64,000 nt of DNA, taken from NCBI RefSeq assembly GCF_035581365.1, contig NZ_CP141590.1:1860001-1924000 (forward strand), given 5' to 3'. This document shows positions 41,875 to 51,345 of this stretch, piece by piece. Position 1 is the stretch's first letter. Every line of letters begins with the position of its first letter. The notes beneath the pieces were generated by a model that saw nothing but the letters and a program-made list of their open reading frames with translations, was not told where the DNA came from and did no database searches. Both the position numbers and the translations under genes were made by a program. Source of the DNA: Tsuneonella sp. CC-YZS046. Lineage in GTDB: Bacteria > Pseudomonadota > Alphaproteobacteria > Sphingomonadales > Sphingomonadaceae.

Positions 41875-44736
41875 ATGCGCCTTCATACCCTTCTCCCCGC
41901 CCTGCTCCTGATCCTGCCGGCCTGCGCCCAGACGGGCGGAGCGCTCGATTCCGCCGCCACGCCGGTCGTCGAAGCCGCGCCTGCGCCGGATTGGGCTTTC
42001 CAGGCAAGCGACGTGCCGGTCGATCCGGCCTATCGCTTCGGCAAGCTCGATAACGGCATGCGCTACGCGATCCGCCGCAATACGACGCCTGCGGGAACGG
42101 TGGCGGTGCGGATGGAGGTCGGCAGCGGATCGCTGTCCGAAACGGATGCGGAGCGCGGCTACGCCCATTTCGTGGAGCATATGGCCTTCAACGGCTCCAC
42201 CAATGTGCCCGAGGGCGAAATGGTGAAGCTGCTGGAACGCGAAGGCCTGGCCTTCGGCGCGGACACCAATGCCTATACCAGCTTCCAGCAGACCCATTAC
42301 CGGCTCGATCTTCCGCGAAACACCCCCGCCTTGCTGGACACCGCCCTGATGATCATGCGCGAAACCGCAGGCGAGTTGACCTTTTCGGAAGAGGCGGTGG
42401 CGCGCGAGCGCGGCGTGATCCTGGCGGAGAAGCGGGACCGGAATACCTACCGCTTGCGGGAGCTTGAGGATCAGCTCCGGTTTTCCGTGCCCGACGCGCG
42501 CTATGCCCATCGCCTGCCGATCGGCACGACCGAAGCGCTGCAGGCCGCGACCGGCCAGTCGCTGCGCGCCTTCTGGCAGCGGGAATATGTCCCGGCCAAC
42601 ACCACCGTGATCGTGGTGGGCGATTTCGATCCGGACAGCGCAGAGGCCGCGATCAAGGCCCGCTTCGCGGACTGGCGGGCCGCGCCGCCCCCGGCCAAGC
42701 CCGATCCCGGCCCGGTGGATTTCAAGCGCAAGGGGCTGACCGGCATCTATATCGACCCTGCCCTGTCGGAGCGCGTCACCGTTTCCCGGCATGGCAAGTG
42801 GCTGGACGAGAAGGACAGCATCGCCACCCGGCAAGGGCAGCTTTTGCGGCGGATCGGCTATGAGATCGTCAATCGCAGGCTCAAGCGGCTGGCGCGCCAG
42901 CCGGATGCCCCGTTCCGCGACGCGGGCTTCGGCACGGGCGACATCTTCAAGGTGGGGCGAACGACCAGCCTGATCGTGGATGCGGGCGATGGCGAATGGC
43001 GCAAGGGCCTGCTGGCCGCCACGCGCGAATATCGCCGGGCGATGGCGTTCGGCTTCACCGAGGCCGAAGTGGCGGAACAGATCATCGCGATCCGCACCGC
43101 GACGCAGGATGCCGCGGCGGGCGCCGATACGCGCTCTCACGATACCTACGTCTCGCAAGTGCTGGACCTGCTGCGCGATGACAAGGTTCCGGCCACCCCG
43201 CAGAATGCACTGGAGCGTTTCGAGAAATTCGCGCCCGCCATCACCCCCCAGTCGGTCTTCTCCGCCCTTAAGGAAGAAGCCGTGGCCCTCAAGGACCCGC
43301 TCATCCGGTTCCAGGGGCGGGTCGCGGTCGCCGGGGGCGAGGATACCCTGCGCGCGGCCTGGAACGAGGCCATGGCGGAACGGCTGGAAAAGGGCGATGC
43401 CGCCGCCGCCGGCCAGTTCGGCTATACCGATTTCGGCGCGCCCGGCGCGGTGGTGTCCGATACCAGCCGCACCGATCTCGGCATCCGCCTGATCCGTTTC
43501 GCCAATGGGGTGCGACTGAACCTGAAGCGGACCGATCTGGAGAAGGACCGGGTGCGGGTCAGCGTCAATGTGGACGGCGGCCAGATGCTGGAAACGGCGC
43601 AGAATCCGCTGGCGACCGACATGGTGTCCTCCCTGCCGTCGGGCGGCCTCGGCAAGCACAGCGAGGACGAACTGGCGACGATCCTGGCCGGACGCAGCGT
43701 GGGCCTTTCGATCCAGGACGCGGACCGCAGCTTCGTCATGACCGCGCGGACCACCCCCCGGGATCTCGAACTGCAACTGCAATTGCTGGCGGCCGCGCTG
43801 ACCGACCCCGGCTATCGCCTTGAGGGGGAACAGCGTTACCGGCGTGGGATCTCGAACTATTTCGCCCGGAAGGATGCCACCCCGGCATCCGCGCTTTCCG
43901 CCGCGATCGGCGGCATCCTGTCCGGCAACGACCCGCGCTTCACCCTGCAATCCGAAGAAAGCTATCGCAGCCTGACTTTCGAGAAGCTGCGCAACGACAT
44001 CTCCGACCGCCTCGCGCATGGCGCCATCGAACTGGCCGTGGTGGGAGATTTCGACGAGCAGGCGATCATCGCGACGGTGGCGAAGACCTTCGGCGCATTG
44101 CCGCCGCGCGAGCCGGATTTCCGGCCCTATGAAGACCTGCGCGACCGGCCCTTCACGGCGGATCGGTCACCCCACGCCATCGACCATACCGGCGAAAGCG
44201 ATCAGGCCGCGCTGCGCCTGGTCTGGCCGACCCGCGACGACAGCGATCCGGTGGAAGCGCTGAAGCTGGCGCTGCTCGAACGGGTGGTCCGGCTGGAACT
44301 GACCGACACGCTGCGCGAAAAGCTGGGCAAGGCCTATTCCCCCAGCGCCTCCAGCGATCTGTCGCGCACCTGGCGCGGCTACGGCACTTTCACCATCGCC
44401 GTGTCGGTGGATGTCGCGGAGGTGGCGGCCACCCGCGCCGCCATTGCCGAAACCCTTGCCGAATTGCGCGACCGGCCGCTGGACGACGACATCCTGCAGC
44501 GCGCGCGCCAACCGATGCTGGAGAGCTTCGACAACGCCTTGAAGAACAATGGCGGCTGGATGGCGCTGGTGGAACACGCGCAGAGCGAGCCTGACCGGAT
44601 CGATCGCTTCCTGGCCGGAAAGGCGCGGCTGGTGGCCATTTCGGCGGCGGATATTCAGGCGGTCGCGCGCCGGTATCTGACCGCCGGGGATGGGGTGGAG
44701 GTGCTGGCCGTTCCACGGGCCAGGCCCGCCGGATAG
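41875..44736 (+). CDS. M16-family zinc metallopeptidase, lipoprotein (PqqL/FusC-like)
   Basis: The 953-residue protein has a lipobox LPAC (Cys17), then two M16 peptidase halves. The zinc motif is HFVEH (H98, E101, H102), with the downstream Glu in the ERGVILAEKRDR region; the second half is the inactive partner. Sequence around KLDNGMRYAIRRNT and YAHFVEHMAFNGSTNVP resembles PqqL/FusC-type periplasmic proteases. It should sit in the periplasm, anchored to a membrane. A TonB receptor gene follows after 181 bp, mirroring the protease-receptor pairs in which imported peptides or proteins are degraded. Confidence 0.9.
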   Translation: MRLHTLLPALLLILPACAQTGGALDSAATPVVEAAPAPDWAFQASDVPVDPAYRFGKLDNGMRYAIRRNTTPAGTVAVRMEVGSGSLSETDAERGYAHFVEHMAFNGSTNVPEGEMVKLLEREGLAFGADTNAYTSFQQTHYRLDLPRNTPALLDTALMIMRETAGELTFSEEAVARERGVILAEKRDRNTYRLRELEDQLRFSVPDARYAHRLPIGTTEALQAATGQSLRAFWQREYVPANTTVIVVGDFDPDSAEAAIKARFADWRAAPPPAKPDPGPVDFKRKGLTGIYIDPALSERVTVSRHGKWLDEKDSIATRQGQLLRRIGYEIVNRRLKRLARQPDAPFRDAGFGTGDIFKVGRTTSLIVDAGDGEWRKGLLAATREYRRAMAFGFTEAEVAEQIIAIRTATQDAAAGADTRSHDTYVSQVLDLLRDDKVPATPQNALERFEKFAPAITPQSVFSALKEEAVALKDPLIRFQGRVAVAGGEDTLRAAWNEAMAERLEKGDAAAAGQFGYTDFGAPGAVVSDTSRTDLGIRLIRFANGVRLNLKRTDLEKDRVRVSVNVDGGQMLETAQNPLATDMVSSLPSGGLGKHSEDELATILAGRSVGLSIQDADRSFVMTARTTPRDLELQLQLLAAALTDPGYRLEGEQRYRRGISNYFARKDATPASALSAAIGGILSGNDPRFTLQSEESYRSLTFEKLRNDISDRLAHGAIELAVVGDFDEQAIIATVAKTFGALPPREPDFRPYEDLRDRPFTADRSPHAIDHTGESDQAALRLVWPTRDDSDPVEALKLALLERVVRLELTDTLREKLGKAYSPSASSDLSRTWRGYGTFTIAVSVDVAEVAATRAAIAETLAELRDRPLDDDILQRARQPMLESFDNALKNNGGWMALVEHAQSEPDRIDRFLAGKARLVAISAADIQAVARRYLTAGDGVEVLAVPRARPAG

Positions 44737-44748
44737 GCCGCGCCGAGG

Positions 44749-44773
44749 GCGCGCTCAAAGGCACCGAGCGCGC
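44749..44773 (+). terminator. Hairpin after the M16 peptidase gene
   Basis: GCGCGCTC pairs with GAGCGCGC around a 9-nt loop, 13 nt past the stop. A second perfect hairpin, GCATCCC-ccagt-GGGATGC, follows at 44795-44813. Neither has a T run. They probably separate the peptidase transcript from the receptor gene. Confidence 0.5.
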
Positions 44774-44856
44774 TCCTGACACTCCCATCCGCGCGCATCC
44801 CCCAGTGGGATGCGGCGGGCCGGGCATGGCGAGCGACAATGCATCGATCTATTTAG

Positions 44857-44873
44857 TGTAACGTTATATCATT
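44857..44873. promoter_or_regulatory. Candidate Zur-like operator before the ZnuD-like receptor gene
   Basis: An AT-rich island around the palindrome TAACGTTA, with the half-site-like GTTATATCATT, stands 45 nt before the receptor start in an otherwise GC-rich gap. Zur sites have the general GTTAT-type pattern, but the full inverted repeat is poor, so this is only a candidate. Confidence 0.3.
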
Positions 44874-44917
44874 CTGCCGTAAGGGATGCCCCCACCTCAC
44901 ATTGATTCGGATAGCCC

Positions 44918-47002
44918 ATGCGCCGCCTGCTCGCCTCCTGCGCCCTTGCCGCCATGATCGTATCAGGCCCCGCGCTCGCGCAGGACCAGCCCGCTGGCCA
45001 GCCCCGGCCGGGCCATGATCGCGATCGCCACGACCATGAAACGGACATCGTCGTCACCGGGATCCGCAAGCCGGTCGGCGACGCGCTGGGCGGAGTGTCG
45101 ATTCTCGACGGCGCCGATCTGGCCCAGCAACTCCGCCCCAGCATCGGAGAGACCCTGGCCAAACAACCGGGCGTGAGCGCCACCAGCTTCGGCCCGACTG
45201 CTTCCCGCCCGATCCTGCGCGGGTTGGGCGGGGATCGCATCCGGCTTCTCACCGACGGGATCGGCAGCCTCGATCTGTCGTCATCGAGCGCCGACCATGC
45301 GGTCGCCATCAACCCCCTGACCGCCGAACGGATCGAAATCCTGCGCGGGCCGGCGGCGCTGCTGTTCGGTTCCTCGGCCATCGGCGGGGTAATCAATGTG
45401 ATCGACCGGCGCATTCCCCGGCACGAACCCGAGGCCCCGCTTCATGCGGACGCCATGCTGGGCTACGCCAGCGCGGCGAATGAACGATCCGCCAATCTGG
45501 CGGTCGACGTTCCGCTGGGATCGGGCTTCGTTCTCCATGGCGACGGCAATTGGAGCAAGAGCGGGAAGCTGGAAACCGGCGGCCATCTCCTGTCCCGGCC
45601 CTTGCGGGAAATCGCCGCCGCCAGCCCCGATTCCGAAATCCGCGAGCTGGCGGAACTGAAAGGGAAATTGCCGAACAGCGCGGCCGAGGCGGACGAGATT
45701 TCCGGCGGCCTCGCCTACGCCCGCGACGGGATCAATGCCGGTTTCGCGATCACCCGGCACACCGCGACCTATGGCGTTCCCATCCGCTTCTCGCTGGAGC
45801 CGGGGGTGGAAGCGGAAGCGCCGACCATCGACCTCAGGCAAACCCGCTATGACGGGCGGATCGAAGTCCCCGTGGGTGGCTTTCTGGAAAGCGTGAAGCT
45901 GCGCGGCGGCTATTCGCGCTATCGCCACGATGAAATCGAGGAAGACGGGGAAATCGGCACCAGCTTCTTCACGCGCGGGGGCGAATTGCGCGCCGAAGCC
46001 GTCCAGGCGGATCGAAACGGCTGGGGCGGAACCAGCGGGCTGCAATATGTCGAGAAATCGGTGCGGATCGACGGCGAGGAGAAATTCCTTCCGGACTCGC
46101 GCCTGCGCCAGACCGGGCTGTTCACCCTGCAGAGCCTCGCCAGCGGCCCATGGCGCTTCGAAGCCGGGTTGCGCTACGAGCACTCGAAATTGACGGCCGA
46201 TGCGGATGAGGCGCTGGCCAGCCCGGCCTATTCGCGCAGCTTCGATAGCTGGTCGGCTTCCGTGGGCGCGCTGTTGGAATTTTCGCCCGGCTGGAAGGCC
46301 GGCCTGAACCTCGCCCGTTCCGCCCGCGCCCCGGCAATCGACGAATTGTTCGCCAGCGGGCCGCATGCCGGGACGCAAGCCTTTGAAATCGGGGACCCGA
46401 ATCTCGATTCCGAAAAGAGCATCGGCCTGGAAGCGACGCTGCGCCACAGCAGCGGCCCGCTGAACCTCACGCTCTCCGGCTTCTATTCCCGCTTCACCGA
46501 TTTCATCTATCTCGCCCCGACCGGCGAAGTGGAAGACGAATTGCCGGTCTATGAATATCGCCAGGGCAGATCGCGCTATTACGGCTTCGAGGCCGAACTG
46601 GAAGCACGCCTGCCGCAAGCCTTCGGCATCGAATGGCGGCTCGGCGCGCAGGCGGACATGGTGCGCGCGACGATCCGGGATTATGGCCCCGCGCCACAGA
46701 CCCCGCCGTTTCGCCTGCTCGGCCGCCTGCAGGGCGCCACCGGGCCGTTCGACGGCGCAATCGAGGTGGAACACGCATTCCGCCAGTCCCGCACCGGACC
46801 CAATGAAACCCCGACATCGGCCTATACCCTCGTCAATGCGTCGCTGGAATGGCACCCGATCACCGGCGACCACGCGCTCACGCTCGGCCTGTCCGCGAAC
46901 AATCTGTTCGATGTCGTCGCCCGGCGTCACGCCAGCCTGCTGAAGGACTATGCGCCACTGGCGGGCCGCGACATCCGCCTGACCCTGAGCGCCGCCTATT
47001 GA
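44918..47002 (+). CDS. TonB-dependent receptor, ZnuD-like (probable zinc or peptide import)
   Basis: The 694-residue receptor has a signal peptide ending in PALAQ, then a His/Asp-rich linker (HDRDRHDHETD), a TonB box-like DIVVTG, a plug containing RPILRGLGGDRIRLLTDGIGSLDLSSSSADHAVAINPLTAERIEILRGPAALLFGSSAIGGVINV, and a barrel ending in LTLSAAY. The plug wording and the size match the ZnuD group, which imports zinc across the outer membrane. The His-rich segment would fit metal handling. The M16 zinc peptidase upstream also allows a peptide-import role. Confidence 0.85.
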   Translation: MRRLLASCALAAMIVSGPALAQDQPAGQPRPGHDRDRHDHETDIVVTGIRKPVGDALGGVSILDGADLAQQLRPSIGETLAKQPGVSATSFGPTASRPILRGLGGDRIRLLTDGIGSLDLSSSSADHAVAINPLTAERIEILRGPAALLFGSSAIGGVINVIDRRIPRHEPEAPLHADAMLGYASAANERSANLAVDVPLGSGFVLHGDGNWSKSGKLETGGHLLSRPLREIAAASPDSEIRELAELKGKLPNSAAEADEISGGLAYARDGINAGFAITRHTATYGVPIRFSLEPGVEAEAPTIDLRQTRYDGRIEVPVGGFLESVKLRGGYSRYRHDEIEEDGEIGTSFFTRGGELRAEAVQADRNGWGGTSGLQYVEKSVRIDGEEKFLPDSRLRQTGLFTLQSLASGPWRFEAGLRYEHSKLTADADEALASPAYSRSFDSWSASVGALLEFSPGWKAGLNLARSARAPAIDELFASGPHAGTQAFEIGDPNLDSEKSIGLEATLRHSSGPLNLTLSGFYSRFTDFIYLAPTGEVEDELPVYEYRQGRSRYYGFEAELEARLPQAFGIEWRLGAQADMVRATIRDYGPAPQTPPFRLLGRLQGATGPFDGAIEVEHAFRQSRTGPNETPTSAYTLVNASLEWHPITGDHALTLGLSANNLFDVVARRHASLLKDYAPLAGRDIRLTLSAAY

Positions 47003-47089
47003 TATGGCATGGCCCTGGGCCTTGCTCCGCGGGCGATTGCGCTGCATAGGCGTGGGCCGAATCCCCTACCCCTTGCGAAAGGCCAGCCG

Positions 47090-47326
47090 ATGAAGGTTCG
47101 CGTCCATGTCAGCCTCAAGAACGGGGTGCTCGACCCGCAGGGCCGCGCCATCCATCATGCGCTGGAAGGACTGGGTTTTTCCGGCGTTCAGGATGTGCGC
47201 GCAGGCCGCCTGATCGAGCTGGACATCGACGACAGCGTGAGCGATGCGGCGCTGGACGACATGTGCCGCAAGCTCCTCGCCAATATGGTCATCGAAAACT
47301 ACCGGATCGAGAAGGTGGCCGCATGA
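47090..47326 (+). CDS. purS: Phosphoribosylformylglycinamidine synthase, PurS subunit
   Basis: This 78-residue protein ([30 protein letters not shown]...) is the small structural subunit of the three-part FGAM synthase, which bridges PurQ and PurL. I chose ATG 47090 as it starts at the conserved first beta strand; the longer frame is without homology features. The stop overlaps the purQ start by 4 nt. Confidence 0.94.
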   Translation: MKVRVHVSLKNGVLDPQGRAIHHALEGLGFSGVQDVRAGRLIELDIDDSVSDAALDDMCRKLLANMVIENYRIEKVAA

Positions 47327-48003
47327 GCGGATTTCGCGCCGCCGTCGTCACCTTTCCCGGCTCGAATTGCGACCGGGATCTGGCGGTTGCGCTGGAAAAA
47401 GTCTCCGGCAACCCCACCCTGCGGGTCTGGCATGGCGACGCCGAACTGCCGGACCGGCTCGATTTCATCGGGCTGCCGGGCGGCTTTTCCTATGGCGATT
47501 ATCTGCGCTGCGGGGCGATCGCGTCCCGCTCGCCCGTCATGCAGGCGGTCATCGCGGCGGCCGGGCGCGGCGTTCCGGTGCTCGGGATCTGCAATGGCTT
47601 TCAGGTGCTCACGGAAAGCGGGCTGCTGCCGGGCGCGCTGATGCGCAACGCCGGCATCAGCTTCGTATGCCGCACGGTGCCGCTGATCGTCGAGAACGAC
47701 AGCTCGCTGTTCACCACGGGCTATGACAAGGGGCAGCGGATCGCCATTCCGGTGGCCCATCACGACGGCAATTATTTCGCCGACGACGAAACGCTGGACC
47801 GGCTGGAAGGCGAAGGCCGGGTCGCGTTCCGCTATGGCGAGGATTGCAACGGCTCCGCGCGGGACATTGCCGGGGTGCTGAATGCCACGGGCAATGTGCT
47901 GGGCATGATGCCCCATCCCGAGCGCGCGCTGGAAGCGGCGCATGGCAGCGCCGATGGCCGGGTGCTGTTCGAAAGCGTGGTCAGGCAGTTCGTCGACGCC
48001 TGA
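47323..48003 (+). CDS. purQ: Phosphoribosylformylglycinamidine synthase, glutaminase subunit PurQ
   Basis: PurQ is a class I glutamine amidotransferase that supplies ammonia to PurL in purine synthesis. The 226-residue protein has [29 protein letters not shown], the nucleophile Cys in [13 protein letters not shown], and the catalytic His in MMPHPERA. It is coupled to purS by ATGA. purL is not in the window. A convergent GGDEF/EAL gene follows. Confidence 0.95.
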   Translation: MSGFRAAVVTFPGSNCDRDLAVALEKVSGNPTLRVWHGDAELPDRLDFIGLPGGFSYGDYLRCGAIASRSPVMQAVIAAAGRGVPVLGICNGFQVLTESGLLPGALMRNAGISFVCRTVPLIVENDSSLFTTGYDKGQRIAIPVAHHDGNYFADDETLDRLEGEGRVAFRYGEDCNGSARDIAGVLNATGNVLGMMPHPERALEAAHGSADGRVLFESVVRQFVDA

Positions 48004-48050
48004 TTGCGGGAAGGGGCGTTGCTGCGCCCCGCCCTCCTTCGTGCCGAGGC

Positions 48051-50441
48051 TCAGGCCGCGCCCTGCCGTGAAAACGCGGCGGAAATCGGGCTGCGGAACA
48101 GGCCCATTGCCTCCACCGCGGGCATCGGCCGGCCGAAATGGAACCCTTGTATCTTCCGGCAGCCCAGCTCGCGCACCATCAGCACTTCGGATTCCGTCTC
48201 GACCCCTTCGGCGGTGGTGGACATGTCGAGGCTGTCGGCCATCGCGACAACCGCGCGAATGATGGCCAGGCTTTCCCGGTTCCCCTGCGCCGCGCCCTGC
48301 ACGAAGCTGCGGTCGACCTTGATGGTCGAGAAGCGCATCTTGCGCAGATAGCCGAGCGAGGAATAGCCGGTGCCGAAATCGTCGAGCGCCACCCCGCAGC
48401 CCAGCGCCATGATCTGCTCCAGCGTGGCGCGGGCGGTGATGTCGTCGCGCACGAAGATGCTCTCCGTCACCTCGATCTCGAGCCGGTGCGGCTCCAGCCC
48501 GCTGGTGGAAAGCGCATTGACGACGGTGGAGGAAAAATTCGGGTCCAGCAATTGCTCGCCCGACACATTGACCGCGACCTTCACGGAAGTGGGCCAGTTG
48601 CAGGCTTCGCGGCAGGCCTCGCGCAACACCCATTCCCCGATGCTGACGATCAGCCGCGTGTCCTCGGCCAGCGGGATGAACTTGGCCGGGCTGACCAGGC
48701 CATGTTCCGGGCTGTTCCAGCGCAGCAGCGCCTCGAAGCCCACGACCATTTCCCCCTGGGCATCGACGACCGGCTGGTAATTCAGCCCGAACTCTCCGCG
48801 ATCCAGCGCGTGCCGCAAGGAAAGCTCCAGCCTGCGGCGTTCTTCCGCATCCGCGTGCAGCGAAGGCTCGAACACGAAATGGATGCCGCCGCCGTCATCC
48901 TTGGCGCGGTAGAGGGCCAGATCCGCATTGCGCATCAGGGTTTCGACGGTGGAGCCGTCTCGCGGCCCGATCGCCGATCCGACGCTGGAGCCGACATACA
49001 GCGTATGGTTCTCGACCTCATAGGGTTGCGACAGCCGCTGGATGACGGATCGCGCCACCATGTCCACCCGGTTGAGATCGGAAGCGTCGCGGATGACGAT
49101 GCCGAACTCGTCGCCGCCGAGCCGTCCGCACAGCTCGTTTTCGGTCATCAGGCTTTTCAGGCGTTCCGACACCCGCGCCAACAACTGATCCCCCACGAGA
49201 TGGCCCAGCGAATCATTGACCGCCTTGAAGCGATCGAGGTCGATCATCAGGAAGGCGCAGCGCGTCCGCCACTGATCGGCATAGCGCATGGCGTCGCCCA
49301 GCGCCTCCATCAGCATCCGCCGGTTGGGCAGCCCGGTCAGCGTATCGTAGCGGGCCAGCCAGGCGATCTTTTCGTTCGATTCACGCTGGGCGGTGACGTC
49401 CGAACCGACTCCCCGGAAGCCGATATAGCGCCCATCCTCATCCAGCTTGGGCGTGCCGGACAATTCCCACCAGCGCTCCTGCTTGCCGATGGTCACCTTG
49501 ACGATCAGATTGGAAAAACTCTCGCGGCGCTTCAGCCGCTCCGCCAGATCGTGCAGGCTTGGCGGGAATTTGCCGGTTTCCCAGGCCTCGCCCGCGATCA
49601 GTTGCAGGAAGGGCATGCCGTCGATGTCGTCCGGGTCCTTGCCCAGCGCATAGGCGAAGCGCGGCGAAACCGACCGGACCCTGCGCGAGGTGTCGATCTG
49701 CCACAGCCAGTCGGCCTCGCTTTCCTCGAACTCGCGCAGCAGCAGCGAGACGACCGCGCTCTTTTCCGCCACGGCGGATTCGGCCATCCGGGCGGTCAGG
49801 TAGATTCGCGCCGAATACAGCGTGCCGATGACGATCAGTGCGGTGAACAGCCCGATCACCGCCGCGATCCCCAACGCACCTTGCCATGAAAAGGCGGCGG
49901 CCGAGGCAGCGCCGGTTATGGTGCAGAAGATGATCGGCCCGAGCGGTGTGGGGGAAAGCCAGATCGCTGCGCCCGCCGCCAGCATCGCCGTCAGCGTCCA
50001 CAAGGCGATGTGGTCGGCCCCGCCGCTCGCGGACGGAAAGAACAGCATGGGCATGGACCAGACCACGGCAGCGACCACGGAGCCGACAATCTGCTCGCGC
50101 AATTCCTCGGAACCGACCCGGCGGCGATCCGCATCATCCAGCCGCCGGTCGATCCGGGCCGTGTAATAGAGGACGGCGGCCTGCACCGCGAGCCAGCCCA
50201 GCAGGGCGGACAGCGGCACATCGCCGAGGAACAGGCCGACAACCGCAAGCGCGGCGATTGCCTGAGCGGCCACGCGCCCGGGCATTACCTTCGCCAGATG
50301 GGCATATTGCAGCCCGCGCAGGCGCACCCAGCCCCCGCTCGCAGGGGTTTTCAGCCCCAGCAACGCCAATGCTGGAACGCTTTCGGGCAGACTCGGCAGA
50401 TCGGAACGAATGTCGGTCACGCATCCGCGACTAACGGGCAA
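48051..50441 (-). CDS. Membrane GGDEF/EAL cyclic-di-GMP protein with PAS domain
   Basis: The 796-residue protein has about six membrane segments (roughly residues 55-220), a PAS domain (about 240-350), a GGDEF domain with an intact GGDEF (RLGGDEFGIVI), and an EAL domain. The EAL part keeps catalytic signs: EALLRW, EVTES, DDFGTGYSS, KVDRSFV and AEGVET. The stretch before GGDEF (ENELCGRL) lacks the RxxD inhibitory site. The protein may make, break or sense c-di-GMP in response to a membrane or PAS signal. Net activity cannot be told. It converges on purQ; the start is the first ATG, with no strong rival. Confidence 0.92.
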   Translation of the reverse strand: MPVSRGCVTDIRSDLPSLPESVPALALLGLKTPASGGWVRLRGLQYAHLAKVMPGRVAAQAIAALAVVGLFLGDVPLSALLGWLAVQAAVLYYTARIDRRLDDADRRRVGSEELREQIVGSVVAAVVWSMPMLFFPSASGGADHIALWTLTAMLAAGAAIWLSPTPLGPIIFCTITGAASAAAFSWQGALGIAAVIGLFTALIVIGTLYSARIYLTARMAESAVAEKSAVVSLLLREFEESEADWLWQIDTSRRVRSVSPRFAYALGKDPDDIDGMPFLQLIAGEAWETGKFPPSLHDLAERLKRRESFSNLIVKVTIGKQERWWELSGTPKLDEDGRYIGFRGVGSDVTAQRESNEKIAWLARYDTLTGLPNRRMLMEALGDAMRYADQWRTRCAFLMIDLDRFKAVNDSLGHLVGDQLLARVSERLKSLMTENELCGRLGGDEFGIVIRDASDLNRVDMVARSVIQRLSQPYEVENHTLYVGSSVGSAIGPRDGSTVETLMRNADLALYRAKDDGGGIHFVFEPSLHADAEERRRLELSLRHALDRGEFGLNYQPVVDAQGEMVVGFEALLRWNSPEHGLVSPAKFIPLAEDTRLIVSIGEWVLREACREACNWPTSVKVAVNVSGEQLLDPNFSSTVVNALSTSGLEPHRLEIEVTESIFVRDDITARATLEQIMALGCGVALDDFGTGYSSLGYLRKMRFSTIKVDRSFVQGAAQGNRESLAIIRAVVAMADSLDMSTTAEGVETESEVLMVRELGCRKIQGFHFGRPMPAVEAMGLFRSPISAAFSRQGAA

Positions 50442-50547
50442 AGGTTAGGGAGCCGTAAAACCATCCCGGCAAAGCGCGAAGCCCGGGCAACGGGTTCGGC
50501 AAACCGCTCGACCCGGACGCCCTTCCGAAAAATAAATACCGAACGGA

Positions 50548-51321
50548 TTACCGGGTTCTTCTATAAACTGCCGCCCAACTTCCTATCGTCGTGACAAATC
50601 TTTCGTCAACCGATGGATTTTTCAAACAAGAAGTGAGTTCATCTTTAATTATTTTAATATTTCTCGCTACATTAGCATAACCATTTCCATAGGAATTGGC
50701 CAGGGCATACCCCAGAAGATATTCCATGTTCATGGAGAACCTGGCCTTGGTTTCGATTTTCCGGTAAAAATCGAAGCCTAATTTCGCCATCTTTTCCCTG
50801 CCCGAAAAATCCCTGCCGCTGGAGACGGTTTTTGCCCCGTATCGCTGGACCACCGACCTGTATCGCTGGACCCATTCGTCCTTCCCGGCCCACTGAGTGG
50901 ACAGGACGACCACATGCGCATCGCCCTTGAGATTACCGGAAATGATCTTGCGGAGAGGTTCTTCCTCGACCCAATGGAGCGCGCGCCCGACAAGCATATG
51001 ATCCGCAATCTCGGGAAGCGGGAGCGGCTGCTTGTTAACGTCGGCTTCGTAATATGAGATTTTCTCGCTTCTCGGAGCATGGGCAAGCATTTCGGCGGAA
51101 CCATCGACCGCGTGGACATGGCGGACATGGTCCTTGATCCCGTTGGCGACTTCTCCGCACCCGCAGCACAAGTCGAGCAAAACCGATCTTTCCGTCAGGG
51201 TAAGCGTATCTTTCAAGCCCTCGAAAACCGGCGCGAGATAGGGCGTGCGGAATCTGTAATAGCGGGCCTGCGCGGAATGGGCCGCGATCGGTTCAAAATT
51301 CCTGGCTGCGTCCAAGCTCAT
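50548..51321 (-). CDS. Class I SAM-dependent methyltransferase, AT-richer than its surroundings
   Basis: The 257-residue protein has the SAM-binding motif I (VLLDLCCGCGEVANGI), the acidic end of strand 2 (VHAVDGSAEML) and motif IV-like MLVGRALHWVEEEPL, which place it with the UbiE/BioC-like small-molecule methyltransferases. The substrate is unknown. The 3' half is clearly AT-richer than its neighbours (for example near 50640-50700), suggesting recent acquisition. It ends 106 nt before the GGDEF/EAL start and begins 24 nt after the glmS stop; the role may be unrelated to either. Confidence 0.78.
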   Translation of the reverse strand: MSLDAARNFEPIAAHSAQARYYRFRTPYLAPVFEGLKDTLTLTERSVLLDLCCGCGEVANGIKDHVRHVHAVDGSAEMLAHAPRSEKISYYEADVNKQPLPLPEIADHMLVGRALHWVEEEPLRKIISGNLKGDAHVVVLSTQWAGKDEWVQRYRSVVQRYGAKTVSSGRDFSGREKMAKLGFDFYRKIETKARFSMNMEYLLGYALANSYGNGYANVARNIKIIKDELTSCLKNPSVDERFVTTIGSWAAVYRRTR

Positions 51322-51345
51322 ATCGAATGCCCCCCCAAACTTCCC

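Noticed and set aside
41734-44019. A 761-codon minus-strand open frame opposite the M16 peptidase.
   Set aside because: The plus-strand peptidase has its lipobox and HxxEH site; the minus frame is an antisense shadow.
45281-47047. A 588-codon minus-strand open frame opposite the ZnuD-like receptor.
   Set aside because: Same reason: the receptor on the plus strand explains the region, and the frame lacks motifs.
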